A program made the translations under genes and the position numbers. Under the pieces are notes generated by a model that was not told the DNA's origin, ran no database searches, and saw nothing but the letters and a program-made list of their open reading frames with translations. 44,981 nucleotides of DNA from DASWJS01 sp036397035 (GTDB lineage Bacteria > Actinomycetota > AC-67): the NCBI GenBank assembly GCA_036397035.1, contig DASWJS010000030.1, forward strand, positions 1 through 44,981. Direction: 5' to 3'. The first letter of the stretch is position 1; each line of letters begins with the position of its first letter. Below, in pieces: positions 38,083 to 44,981 of this stretch.

Positions 38083-40343
38083 TCGCTTCCCCCCTCGTCC
38101 GTATCCGTCGCGATCGGGACAGTGTAGGAGAAGGTCGAGCCCTCGCCCGGTGTGCTCGACACCGACACCGTCCCTCCCTGAGCTTCGACCATTGAGCGCA
38201 CGATGTACAGGCCGAGCCCCGTGCCCTGGGGCTTGGCGCCGCCGTCCGGGGGGCGGACCCGGGAGAATCGCTCCCAGATCTGATCGAGGTCCGCCGGCTC
38301 GATCCCGACCCCGTGGTCGCGCACGAAGACGCGAATGTTGCCGTTCTCGCGCTCGGCTCCGATGTGGATCGGCGTGCCGGCGCGGGAGAACTTCGTGGCG
38401 TTGCCCACGAGGTTGGTGAGGATCTGCCACTGGCGATGGGCGTCGCCGAGCGCGCGCGGCAGGTCGTCGGGAACGTGGACCTCCGTCGCGCGAGAAGGGT
38501 CGGCTTCCTGCGCCTCCTTGGCGACGCGGCTGACCAGCTCGCCGACCTCAAACGGCCGGATGTTGAACGTGAGCTTCCCGGCGTCGATCCGAGCCACCTG
38601 CAGGACGTCCTCGACGAGCGTCGAGAGGTGCTGGATGGAGGCCACGATCCGGTTGAGAAAGTCCTCGCGCGTCGTGGGGTCGATGCGCTCCCAATCGCGC
38701 GCGAGGGTGTCGGCGAAGCCGGCGATCACGGTCATCGGCGAGCGCAGGTCGTGCGCGACGATCCCGACGAAGTCGTTCTTGAGCTGGTCGAGCTTGCGCA
38801 GATCCTCGGCGGCGTCGCGCTCGCGCTCCAGGACCATCAGCGTCCTGAACGCGCCCGCGCTCTCGCGGGCGAGCGCCGAGAGAAGCCTGATCTCGCGATC
38901 GGAGATGCGGGCCGGGCGGAACGATTCGAACAGGACCAGCCCGTGCACGGTCGATCGCGTCACGGAGGGCAGCGCGAGGAACGAGCGGGTGCCGAGCGCC
39001 GCGAACGCGCCCGCGATCGGGTCCTGGCCGGGTTCGAGCGTGTCGTCGGACCAGGCCAGCTCGCCCGCTTCCGCGCCCGGCCACGTCGTGATCGATTCGG
39101 GAAGCGTCACGTCGGCCGGGAAGAGCCACCCGGCCGGCTCCCGCACGGCCACCAGTTCGAATGCGCCGTCGGGGCGCCGGAACGCGAAGCTGGTCCGGTC
39201 GAAGGCGACGACGGCCGCCGCGGCGTCTCCGAGCGCGCGAGCGCCTTCCCGGATGTCGGGCGCCGCGATGATCCGCCGGCGAGCGTGGCCGATGAAGGCC
39301 TCGATTCCCGCGCGATCCGCGAGCGAGGAGCGCATGGCCTCGAAGTGCCGCACCAGCTCGCCCAGCTCGCCCGGGGCGTCGGCCGGGACGTGGTGCTCGA
39401 AGTCCCCTTCCGCGACCGCGCCCGCCGCGTCGCTGATCTCGGTCAGGTGGGCGACGAATCGGTCGGCGAGCGAGCGCCCGATCAGCGTCGCCGCCGCGAT
39501 CAGCGCCACGACCGTCGCCGCGCCGATGCGCGCGACGATCCTGGCGCCGGCCGGGTCGTCGACGAGGTGCTGCAGGAGGACCACGGCCGCCACGAGCGGA
39601 CCGATCGTAATCAGCGGAATCGGCAGCGCGAAGCCCCGCAGGAGCGACGATCGCACCGAGCGATCGACGAAGAGCGAGTGGAACGCGCCCACCCGGTCCG
39701 ACAGCACGAGCTGGATGGCAACGGCGGCGAAGGCGAGCAGGATCAGCTCGCCGGCGGAGATCAGCAAGCCGCCGGCGGGCCGGGCAAGCGGGCGGCCGGC
39801 GAGGTCGACGAAGGCGAGCGCAATGACGATTCCGTTTGCCATGGAAAGACCGAGCAAGGCGGATCGCGCGGTGGGGCGGACGACGTCGAGCAGCAAGATG
39901 GCGCCGGTGAGTCCGGCGATCAACGCCGCCGTCGTCGGCGCGTCGGTTCCCACGAGCCGTTCGTCGGTCAGCGCCGGCAGGAGGCGCTCGAGCAGCCCGT
40001 CGATGCCCAGGCGGATGCCGGCCGGCGTGTCGAAGATCGTGGTGAGCGCGACGACGACCGCTGCGCTCGCCGAGACCATTTGGGTGCGGCGCAAGCGGTT
40101 CCCGGCCGCGTGCACGCCGAGTCCGAGAAACAGGCACGCAAAGCCGGTCGAGACCCGGGCCGGCGCGGCGCCGGGATACAGAGACGCGAGGGGCCGGGAC
40201 CCGGTGAGCCAGCCCGTGACGATCGCCGATCCCGCGACCGCGATCACGATCCCGGCACGTGCGCCGAGCGTCCGGAACGACGCCGACCGCCTGACCGATG
40301 TTCTCGTGCGCGCAGGGGAGGCCGAACCGGACTGCTCGTCCAT
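38079..40343 (-). CDS. Membrane histidine kinase with HAMP and GAF domains
   Basis: A 754-aa sensor kinase. Residues about 25-285 hold some seven to eight hydrophobic helices with almost no extracytoplasmic domain, like a MASE-type integral sensor. HAMP-like linker about 285-345 (SLADRFVAHLTEISDAAGAV). GAF-like domain about 350-505. Dimerisation/phosphoacceptor region with His531 in VGIVAHDLRSPMTVIAGF. ATPase domain about 640-745 with N box NLVGNATKFS, G1 VRDHGVGIEP and G2 GTGLGLYIVRSM. It phosphorylates the overlapping receiver. ATG 40343 follows a TACAGT -10 element by 7 nt. The signal is unknown; the membrane-embedded sensor suggests a lipid or membrane state (inference). Confidence 0.93.
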   Translation of the reverse strand: MDEQSGSASPARTRTSVRRSASFRTLGARAGIVIAVAGSAIVTGWLTGSRPLASLYPGAAPARVSTGFACLFLGLGVHAAGNRLRRTQMVSASAAVVVALTTIFDTPAGIRLGIDGLLERLLPALTDERLVGTDAPTTAALIAGLTGAILLLDVVRPTARSALLGLSMANGIVIALAFVDLAGRPLARPAGGLLISAGELILLAFAAVAIQLVLSDRVGAFHSLFVDRSVRSSLLRGFALPIPLITIGPLVAAVVLLQHLVDDPAGARIVARIGAATVVALIAAATLIGRSLADRFVAHLTEISDAAGAVAEGDFEHHVPADAPGELGELVRHFEAMRSSLADRAGIEAFIGHARRRIIAAPDIREGARALGDAAAAVVAFDRTSFAFRRPDGAFELVAVREPAGWLFPADVTLPESITTWPGAEAGELAWSDDTLEPGQDPIAGAFAALGTRSFLALPSVTRSTVHGLVLFESFRPARISDREIRLLSALARESAGAFRTLMVLERERDAAEDLRKLDQLKNDFVGIVAHDLRSPMTVIAGFADTLARDWERIDPTTREDFLNRIVASIQHLSTLVEDVLQVARIDAGKLTFNIRPFEVGELVSRVAKEAQEADPSRATEVHVPDDLPRALGDAHRQWQILTNLVGNATKFSRAGTPIHIGAERENGNIRVFVRDHGVGIEPADLDQIWERFSRVRPPDGGAKPQGTGLGLYIVRSMVEAQGGTVSVSSTPGEGSTFSYTVPIATDTDEGGSE

Positions 40344-40350
40344 GACGCGA

Positions 40351-40356
40351 ACTGTA
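40351..40356 (-). promoter_or_regulatory. -10 element for the histidine kinase gene
   Basis: On the minus strand TACAGT is followed by 7 nt and ATG 40343, with no ribosome site. Confidence 0.45.
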
Positions 40357-40640
40357 GTACGCGTGTGCGCCGGCGCGATGCATCTTGCGTGACGAACCGC
40401 GCTCGAACGGGTGCGCCGCCGTCGCGTGTGCGGGGACTAGGCGCGAATGGCTACGCCGAAGATGGCCCTCAAGAAACGCCGCTCGATGCCGACACGTCAT
40501 AGTGAAGACACGTGGCAAAAGTGTTGTGGCCCCAAGGATGAAGTCCACCGGGCGAGGGATGACGGGCCGGGCAACTCCGCGATCTTCGTACGCCGCAAAG
40601 CAACAACGGATCCAACCTCCCGAATAGCTGATCACGCCTC

Positions 40641-40668
40641 GAAGAGCGGGCCTTCCGGCCCGCTCTTC
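40641..40668 (+). terminator. Strong intrinsic hairpin
   Basis: GAAGAGCGGGCC / TTCC / GGCCCGCTCTTC, a perfect 12-bp stem with a tetraloop. It is followed on the plus strand by GCCTTGTTC, a weak T-rich tract, so plus-strand termination is favoured. No upstream plus-strand gene is established, which leaves its client open. Confidence 0.6.
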
Positions 40669-40736
40669 GCCTTGTTCGTATCACTATGCGCAACAGGCGT
40701 AACTCCCACCATTTCGTGTCCGGCAGCAATGTGCAG

Positions 40737-40742
40737 TAGCAT
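40737..40742 (+). promoter_or_regulatory. -10 element for the zinc-finger/AT-hook gene
   Basis: TAGCAT, followed by a leader of about 30 nt with the ribosome site GAGAGAGGGGA before ATG 40781. Confidence 0.4.
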
Positions 40743-40780
40743 CGCGCTCCAAGGGGTCGAGAGAGAGAGGGGATGTGTCC

Positions 40781-41422
40781 ATGCCTCCAAAGAAGAGCAA
40801 GAAAGCACCGGGCGCCGCAAAGTTCCGGTGTCCCGAGTGCGGGTTCGTCGCCAAGCATGCGATGGGCCTCGGGCGGCACCGGTCGGCGCGGCACGGCGTC
40901 GTCTCGGCGCGCCAGAAGAGGCTTCGCTCCGCAGGCGCTCGTCCGCGCGCATTGCAGGGATGGGTCACACGGGAGCAAGCGGCGGCGAAGGCGGGCGTGC
41001 ATTACAACACAGTCCGCCAATGGGAACAGGCGGGGAACATCCGCACGCGCAAGCAAGTTGGCTCGCGCACGCTGCTGCTCTCGCTGGCAGACCTGGACCG
41101 CGTGCTCGCGCAGCGTTCGGGCCTCGCCGGCCTCGCGGCCGCCTCGTCGGACGCGTCGGTCGCGGTCGTAGAGCGCAAGGTCGACGCGCTCATCGCCGGC
41201 CTCGAGCAACTCGTCGCGTCGCTGCGTGGGGTCGGGGCCCCGCGGCGCGGGCCCGGGCGCCCGAAGGGCTCGGGCGTGAAGCGAGGGCCCGGAAGACCGA
41301 AGGGTTCCGGGGCGAAGAAGGCCAAGCGCAGGCCCGGCCGCCCGAAGGGCTCAGGCGCAAAGCGCGTCAAGCGCACCGCCGCCGCACGCCGTCCCCGCAA
41401 GGCAAAGGCTCGCGGGCGCTGA
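40781..41422 (+). CDS. DNA-binding protein with C2H2 zinc finger, HTH and three AT-hooks
   Basis: A 213-aa basic protein. After a Lys-rich start, residues 17-38 form a canonical C2H2 finger: Cys17-x2-Cys20-x12-His33-x4-His38 (FRCPECGFVAKHAMGLGRHR onward). Residues 61-110 are a MerR/excisionase-like helix-turn-helix (VTREQAAAKAGVHYNTVRQW, then NIRTRKQVGSRTLLLSLADL). Residues 125-150 are a short coiled coil. The tail (155-213) has three AT-hook units, each PGRPKGSG with core GRP at 159-161, 171-173 and 186-188, then an Arg/Lys/Ala run. AT-hooks insert into the minor groove of AT-rich DNA, which is scarce in this genome. A nucleoid-associated or xenogeneic-silencer-like role is my inference. A glycosyltransferase gene follows 13 nt downstream. 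Confidence 0.85.
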   Translation: MPPKKSKKAPGAAKFRCPECGFVAKHAMGLGRHRSARHGVVSARQKRLRSAGARPRALQGWVTREQAAAKAGVHYNTVRQWEQAGNIRTRKQVGSRTLLLSLADLDRVLAQRSGLAGLAAASSDASVAVVERKVDALIAGLEQLVASLRGVGAPRRGPGRPKGSGVKRGPGRPKGSGAKKAKRRPGRPKGSGAKRVKRTAAARRPRKAKARGR

Positions 41423-41435
41423 CGAACCACCGCGC

Positions 41436-42134
41436 ATGAACGTTCGTCGTCTGACGATCGCGATTCCCGTCTTCAACGAGGAACGTCGTGTCGAGGCCGC
41501 GCTCAAAGAGGTCCTCGACACGACGTTCCCGGTCGACGTGGAGATCATCGTCGTCGACGACGGCTCGACGGACCGCACGCGCGCAATCCTTTCCTCCATG
41601 TCGCTGCCGGGCCACGTTCGCGTCATCGAGCACCCCGAGAACCGGGGCAAGGGAGCGGCATTGCGAACGGCGCTCGCCGAAGCGGCCGGCGACGTGTTCG
41701 TGCCGTTCGACGCCGACCTGGAGTACGCGCCGAACGATCTGCGCCTGTTGTTGACTCCCCTGATCGACGGCGAAGCGGACGTCGTGTTCGGGACCCGCGC
41801 ATTCGGCTCGCACACCGCATTCAACTACTGGTTCGTCGTGGGAAACCGTGTCTTGACGACCTGGACGAACATCCTGTTCAACTGCTACCTGTCGGACATG
41901 GAAACCTGCTTCAAGATGGCGCGCACGGACGTGCTCCGGTCGTTGGATCTGCGATCGGACGGCTTTGACATCGAGCCGGAGGTCACGGCGAAGATCCTCC
42001 GCGCCGGGTACCGGCCATTCGAAATCGCCATTCAGTACAAGGCTCGCACGCGGGAGGAAGGCAAGAAGATCACGTGGCGCGACGGCCTCCGGGCGTTGTG
42101 GATCGTCGCGCGGATCCGTTTCGTGGGCCGGTAG
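41436..42134 (+). CDS. GT2-family glycosyltransferase (dolichyl-phosphate sugar synthase-like)
   Basis: A 232-aa GT-A enzyme of family 2. The opening LTIAIPVFNEERRVEAALKE, the VEIIVVDDGSTDRTRAIL strand, HPENRGKGAALRTALAEAAG and the DxD-bearing VFVPFDADLEY are classical for polyprenyl-phosphate glucosyl/mannosyl transferases. ADVVFGTRAF, DMETCFKMAR and GFDIEPEVTAKILRAGY match the DPM1/DPG-synthase group. There are no C-terminal membrane helices, so it is the soluble short form. It probably makes a polyprenyl-phosphate sugar for envelope glycans. ATG 41436 follows the AT-hook gene by 13 nt and lacks a clear ribosome site. Confidence 0.88.
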   Translation: MNVRRLTIAIPVFNEERRVEAALKEVLDTTFPVDVEIIVVDDGSTDRTRAILSSMSLPGHVRVIEHPENRGKGAALRTALAEAAGDVFVPFDADLEYAPNDLRLLLTPLIDGEADVVFGTRAFGSHTAFNYWFVVGNRVLTTWTNILFNCYLSDMETCFKMARTDVLRSLDLRSDGFDIEPEVTAKILRAGYRPFEIAIQYKARTREEGKKITWRDGLRALWIVARIRFVGR

Positions 42135-42226
42135 CAGCCGCGTCGGGCATGCCCGGCCCGCGACCGCTTGAGCCTCTTGACCAGGGAAGACAGGCCCGAT
42201 CCGCCGCAATCGACGAGCGGAGCGGC

Positions 42227-42256
42227 TTGACACGGTTCCGCACCGGCCCCCATCCT
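42227..42256 (+). promoter_or_regulatory. topA promoter
   Basis: TTGACA (42227-42232), 18 bp, CATCCT (42251-42256), then 8 nt to ATG 42265. The -35 is perfect and the -10 imperfect. A short palindrome CGGGCATGCCCG lies upstream near 42145. Confidence 0.5.
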
Positions 42257-42264
42257 TGCAGCCC

Positions 42265-44946
42265 ATGCCGAAGCCGCTCGTCATCGTCGAGTCGCCGGCG
42301 AAGGCTCGCACCATCGCCTCGATCCTGGGTCCCGAGTACCTGGTGGAGTCTTCGATCGGCCACATTCGCGACCTCCCGCGCAACGCGTCGGAGGTGCCCG
42401 CCGCGTACAAGGGCGAGCCGTGGGCGCGGATGGGCGTCGACGTCGAGAACGGCTTCAAGCCCGTCTACGTCGTCGCCTCCGAGAAGAAGAAGCAAGTCAC
42501 CAAGCTCAAAGGCTTGCTGAAGAGCGCGAGCGAGCTGTATCTGGCGACGGACGAAGACCGCGAGGGCGAGTCGATCGCGTGGCACCTCACCGAGGTGCTC
42601 AACCCGCGCATCCCGGTGAAGCGCATGGTCTTCCACGAGATCACCAAGCCGGCGATTCTGCACGCGGTCGAGAACCCGCGCGAACTCGACCGGCGGCTCG
42701 TCGACGCACAGGAGGCGCGGCGGATCCTGGACCGTCTCTACGGCTACGAAGTGTCCCCCGTGCTGTGGAAGAAGGTGATGACCGGCCTGTCCGCGGGCCG
42801 GGTGCAGAGCGTCGCGACGCGGATCCTGGTCGAACGCGAACGCGCGCGCATGCGCTTCACGGCCGCGTCCTACTGGGACATCGGCGGCGTGTTCGACAAG
42901 GGCTCGGAGTTCGAAGCCACGCTGGTGGCGATCGACGGCACGCGGCTCGCGAGCGGCAAGGACTTCGACGAGAACGGCGCCCTGATCAAGAACGCGGTCC
43001 TGCTCGACGAGGACGGCGCGCGCGGTCTGGCCGCGACCCTGGCCGAGGCCGCGTTCTCGGTGCGCTCGGTCGAGGAAAAGCCGTGGAAGCGCTCACCCGC
43101 GCCGCCCTTCATGACCTCGACGCTGCAGCAGGAAGCCGGGCGGAAGCTCCGGTACAACGCGGCTCGCACGATGCAGATCGCGCAGCGGCTCTACGAGAAC
43201 GGCTACATCACCTACATGCGAACCGACTCGGTCACGCTGTCGGAGACCGCAATCGCGGCGGCGAGGGCCCAAGCGACGGAGATGTACGGGCCGGACGCGA
43301 TTCCGGACGCGCCGCGCGCCTACCGCAGCAAAGTCAAGAACGCGCAGGAGGCGCACGAGGCCATCCGGCCGGCCGGGGATTCGTTCCGGACGCCGCAGCG
43401 CGTAGAGGGCGAGCTGTCGCCCGAGGAGTTCCGCCTCTACGACCTGATCTGGAAGCGCACGGTCGCCTCGCAGATGGCCGACGCGCGCGGCCAGAGCGTG
43501 CAGGTTCGCCTGGGGGCGGTTGCGCCGGACGGGCGCGACGCCGAGTTCGGGGCGAGCGGCCGCACGATCACGTTCCCCGGCTTTCTGCGCGCCTACGTCG
43601 AGGGCGCCGACGACCCGGAGGCCGAGCTGGGCGACCAGGAGAAGACGCTGCCGTCGCTCGCGCACGGCGACGAGCTGGGTGTCGTGTCCCTCGAGCCGAA
43701 GGGGCACGAGACGCAGCCTCCCGCCCGCTTCACCGAGGCGTCGCTGGTCAAGACGCTGGAGGAAATGGGAATCGGGCGTCCGTCCACCTACGCGAGCATC
43801 CTGGCCACGATCGAGAACCGCGGCTACGTCTTTTCCAAGGGCACCGCGCTCGTCCCGTCCTTCACCGCCTTCGCGGTCGTCGGACTGCTCGAGCAGCACT
43901 TCCCGCACCTGGTCGACTACGACTTCACCGCTCGCATGGAGGACGACCTGGACGAGATCGCGGCCGGCGACCGCGAGGCGTTCCCGTGGCTCTCGCGCTT
44001 CTACTTCGGCAACGGCGAGGCCGGACTGCACGCGATGGTGACCGAGCGGCTCGACGAGATCGACGCGCGAGAGATCAACTCGATCCCGATCGGGTCGACG
44101 CCGGAGGGCGAGCCCGTCGTGGTCAAGCCCGGCCGCTACGGCCCGTACGTCAAGGTCGGGGAGCGCACGGCCGGCGTTCCGGATGACCTTGCCCCGGACG
44201 AGTTGTCGGTCGAGCGCGCGCTGGAGCTGCTGGACGCGCCGAGCGAGGACCGAGTCCTGGGAACGGACGAGGAGACGGGGTTGCCCGTCATCGCGCGAGC
44301 CGGGCGCTACGGCCCGTACGTGCAGCTCGGGGAAATTGACCCCGACGCGAAGGAGAAGCCGAAGACTTCTTCGCTGCTCAAGACCATGGCGCTGGAAACC
44401 GTCACGCTCGGGGACGCGAAGAAGCTCCTCAGCCTTCCTCGCGTGGTCGGCGCCGACCCGTCGGACGGGCAGGAGATCGTCGCGTTGAACGGCCGGTACG
44501 GCCCGTACGTCAAGAAGGGGTCCGACAGCCGAAGCCTGGAGACGGAAGAGCAACTCTTCAGCCTGACGCTCGAGCAGGCTCTCGCGCTGTTCGCCCAGCC
44601 GCGCCGGCGCGGACGAGCCGCGGCTCCCCCTTTGCGCGAGCTTGGGGAGGACCCGGCGACCGGCAAGGCCGTCGTCGTCAAGGACGGGCGCTTCGGCCCC
44701 TACGTGACCGACGGCGAAACGAATGCGTCCCTGCGCAAGGGCGACACGGTCGAAGACGTCACGATCGAGCGCGCTTCGGAGCTGCTGGCGGACCGCCGCG
44801 CGCGCGGCCCGGCGAAGTCTTCGAGACCCAAGAAGGCCGCGGCCAGGAAGAAGACTACGACCAAGAAGGCCTCAGCCAAGAAGGCCTCAGCCAAGAAGGC
44901 GACGGCAAAGAAGGCGACGAAGAGCGCCGCGAAGAAGAAGAGTTGA
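42265..44946 (+). CDS. topA: DNA topoisomerase I (type IA)
   Basis: An 893-aa enzyme that relaxes negative supercoils by single-strand passage. The TOPRIM domain begins LVIVESPAKARTIASILG with the catalytic Glu in VESPAK, and has DEDREGESIAWH with the metal acidic cluster. The active-site Tyr317 is in YITYMRTDSVTLSETAI. LVKTLEEMGIGRPSTYASIL is the conserved domain IV region. The C-terminus carries four repeats opening GRYGPYVK/GRFGPYVT (from about residue 615 on) in place of Cys4 zinc fingers, then a Lys/Ala tail (repeats like TKKASAKKA) as in other actinobacteria, which aids DNA binding. ATG 42265 is preferred over an in-frame TTG at 42256 because of the promoter just upstream. A GC-rich repeat (GCCGGC twice) follows the stop. 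Confidence 0.98.
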   Translation: MPKPLVIVESPAKARTIASILGPEYLVESSIGHIRDLPRNASEVPAAYKGEPWARMGVDVENGFKPVYVVASEKKKQVTKLKGLLKSASELYLATDEDREGESIAWHLTEVLNPRIPVKRMVFHEITKPAILHAVENPRELDRRLVDAQEARRILDRLYGYEVSPVLWKKVMTGLSAGRVQSVATRILVERERARMRFTAASYWDIGGVFDKGSEFEATLVAIDGTRLASGKDFDENGALIKNAVLLDEDGARGLAATLAEAAFSVRSVEEKPWKRSPAPPFMTSTLQQEAGRKLRYNAARTMQIAQRLYENGYITYMRTDSVTLSETAIAAARAQATEMYGPDAIPDAPRAYRSKVKNAQEAHEAIRPAGDSFRTPQRVEGELSPEEFRLYDLIWKRTVASQMADARGQSVQVRLGAVAPDGRDAEFGASGRTITFPGFLRAYVEGADDPEAELGDQEKTLPSLAHGDELGVVSLEPKGHETQPPARFTEASLVKTLEEMGIGRPSTYASILATIENRGYVFSKGTALVPSFTAFAVVGLLEQHFPHLVDYDFTARMEDDLDEIAAGDREAFPWLSRFYFGNGEAGLHAMVTERLDEIDAREINSIPIGSTPEGEPVVVKPGRYGPYVKVGERTAGVPDDLAPDELSVERALELLDAPSEDRVLGTDEETGLPVIARAGRYGPYVQLGEIDPDAKEKPKTSSLLKTMALETVTLGDAKKLLSLPRVVGADPSDGQEIVALNGRYGPYVKKGSDSRSLETEEQLFSLTLEQALALFAQPRRRGRAAAPPLRELGEDPATGKAVVVKDGRFGPYVTDGETNASLRKGDTVEDVTIERASELLADRRARGPAKSSRPKKAAARKKTTTKKASAKKASAKKATAKKATKSAAKKKS

Positions 44947-44981
44947 CCCCCGGAATGGCCGGCGGGCCGGCTCGCTTCGCG

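Larger units (their letters stand above)
40344..40780. other. 437-bp intergenic region with one promoter at each side and a terminator hairpin
   Basis: No convincing gene is seen. The minus-strand TACAGT (40356-40351) serves the kinase. A short plus frame (ATG 40538 to TAG 40627, 29 basic residues starting MKSTGRGMTGRAT) ends 14 nt before a strong hairpin but lacks a proper ribosome site. GACACGT is repeated at 40490-40515. The stretch is less GC-rich than its neighbours, so an untranslated RNA ending at the hairpin is possible. TAGCAT at 40737-40742 probably serves the downstream gene. Confidence 0.4.

Noticed and set aside
40447..40680. Plus-strand frame starting MATPKMALKKRRS as a small ribosomal-type protein
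   Set aside because: It does not match L32 or other ribosomal proteins, runs through the terminator hairpin, and lacks a ribosome site.
41250..41400. AT-hook region as a simple tandem DNA repeat
   Set aside because: The units are spaced unequally (13 and 15 residues) and differ in codon use and linkers. They are conserved as protein motifs rather than as a DNA repeat.

Overview
The window is high-GC DNA that reads as an Actinomycetota (actinobacterial) chromosome, probably from an uncultivated or deep-branching member. The clues are the enolase / DivIC-FtsB-like / DUF501 run, an OdhA/Kgd-type 2-oxoglutarate dehydrogenase in which the E2 catalytic domain is fused in front of E1, a homodimeric AceE-type pyruvate dehydrogenase, a TopA with a Lys/Ala-rich tail and no C4 zinc fingers, and many TAnnnT -10 elements placed 6-10 nt ahead of a start codon, as in leaderless actinobacterial mRNAs. 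Nothing beyond phylum level can be claimed from the sequence alone. There is no rRNA, CRISPR array, prophage or IS element.

Layout. 1-3824 (minus, cut by the window edge): a giant secreted protein with at least eight SPNGDG-type Ig-like repeats, behind a GC-hairpin-rich leader. 4391-6855 (plus): a PucR/CdaR-type regulator followed by two unrecognised genes. 6913-7218 (minus): a small secreted Cys-containing protein. 7486-13206 (plus): eno, a DivIC/FtsB-like division protein, an S1-domain protein and DUF501, then two tandem paralogous secreted TIM-barrel (glycoside-hydrolase-like) proteins and a small DUF2007-like protein. 13226-13308: tRNA-Leu(UAA). 13366-14649 (minus): an AAA/DUF4143 ATPase with a repeat-rich promoter. 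14859-17265 (plus): MurJ and a GT4 glycosyltransferase. 17262-17902 (minus): a CBS-pair protein and a small unknown. 17964-20830 (plus): TldD/TldE. 20840-24903 (minus): unknown, SAM methyltransferase, FAD amine oxidase, subtilase. 24962-28528 (plus): Kgd. 28525-30572 (minus): NfeD and slipin. 30613-36809 (plus): AceE, a TSUP permease, an ECF sigma factor fused to a membrane/extracellular domain, and an APH-like phosphotransferase. 36816-40343 (minus): histidine kinase, lone receiver, Fpg/Nei glycosylase. 40781-44946 (plus): a C2H2 finger + HTH + triple AT-hook protein, a GT2 glycosyltransferase and topoisomerase I.

Functionally the window joins core metabolism (enolase and the two 2-oxoacid dehydrogenase E1 enzymes), envelope building (MurJ, DivIC-like protein, two glycosyltransferases), membrane quality control (NfeD/slipin, TldD/E) and signalling. 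The most unusual items are the AT-hook/zinc-finger protein, the sigma factor that carries its own membrane anchor, the duplicated secreted TIM-barrel genes, the surface repeat protein with its structured leader, two short upstream ORFs overlapping the next start codon, and the leaderless promoter pattern, which also fixes several start codons.
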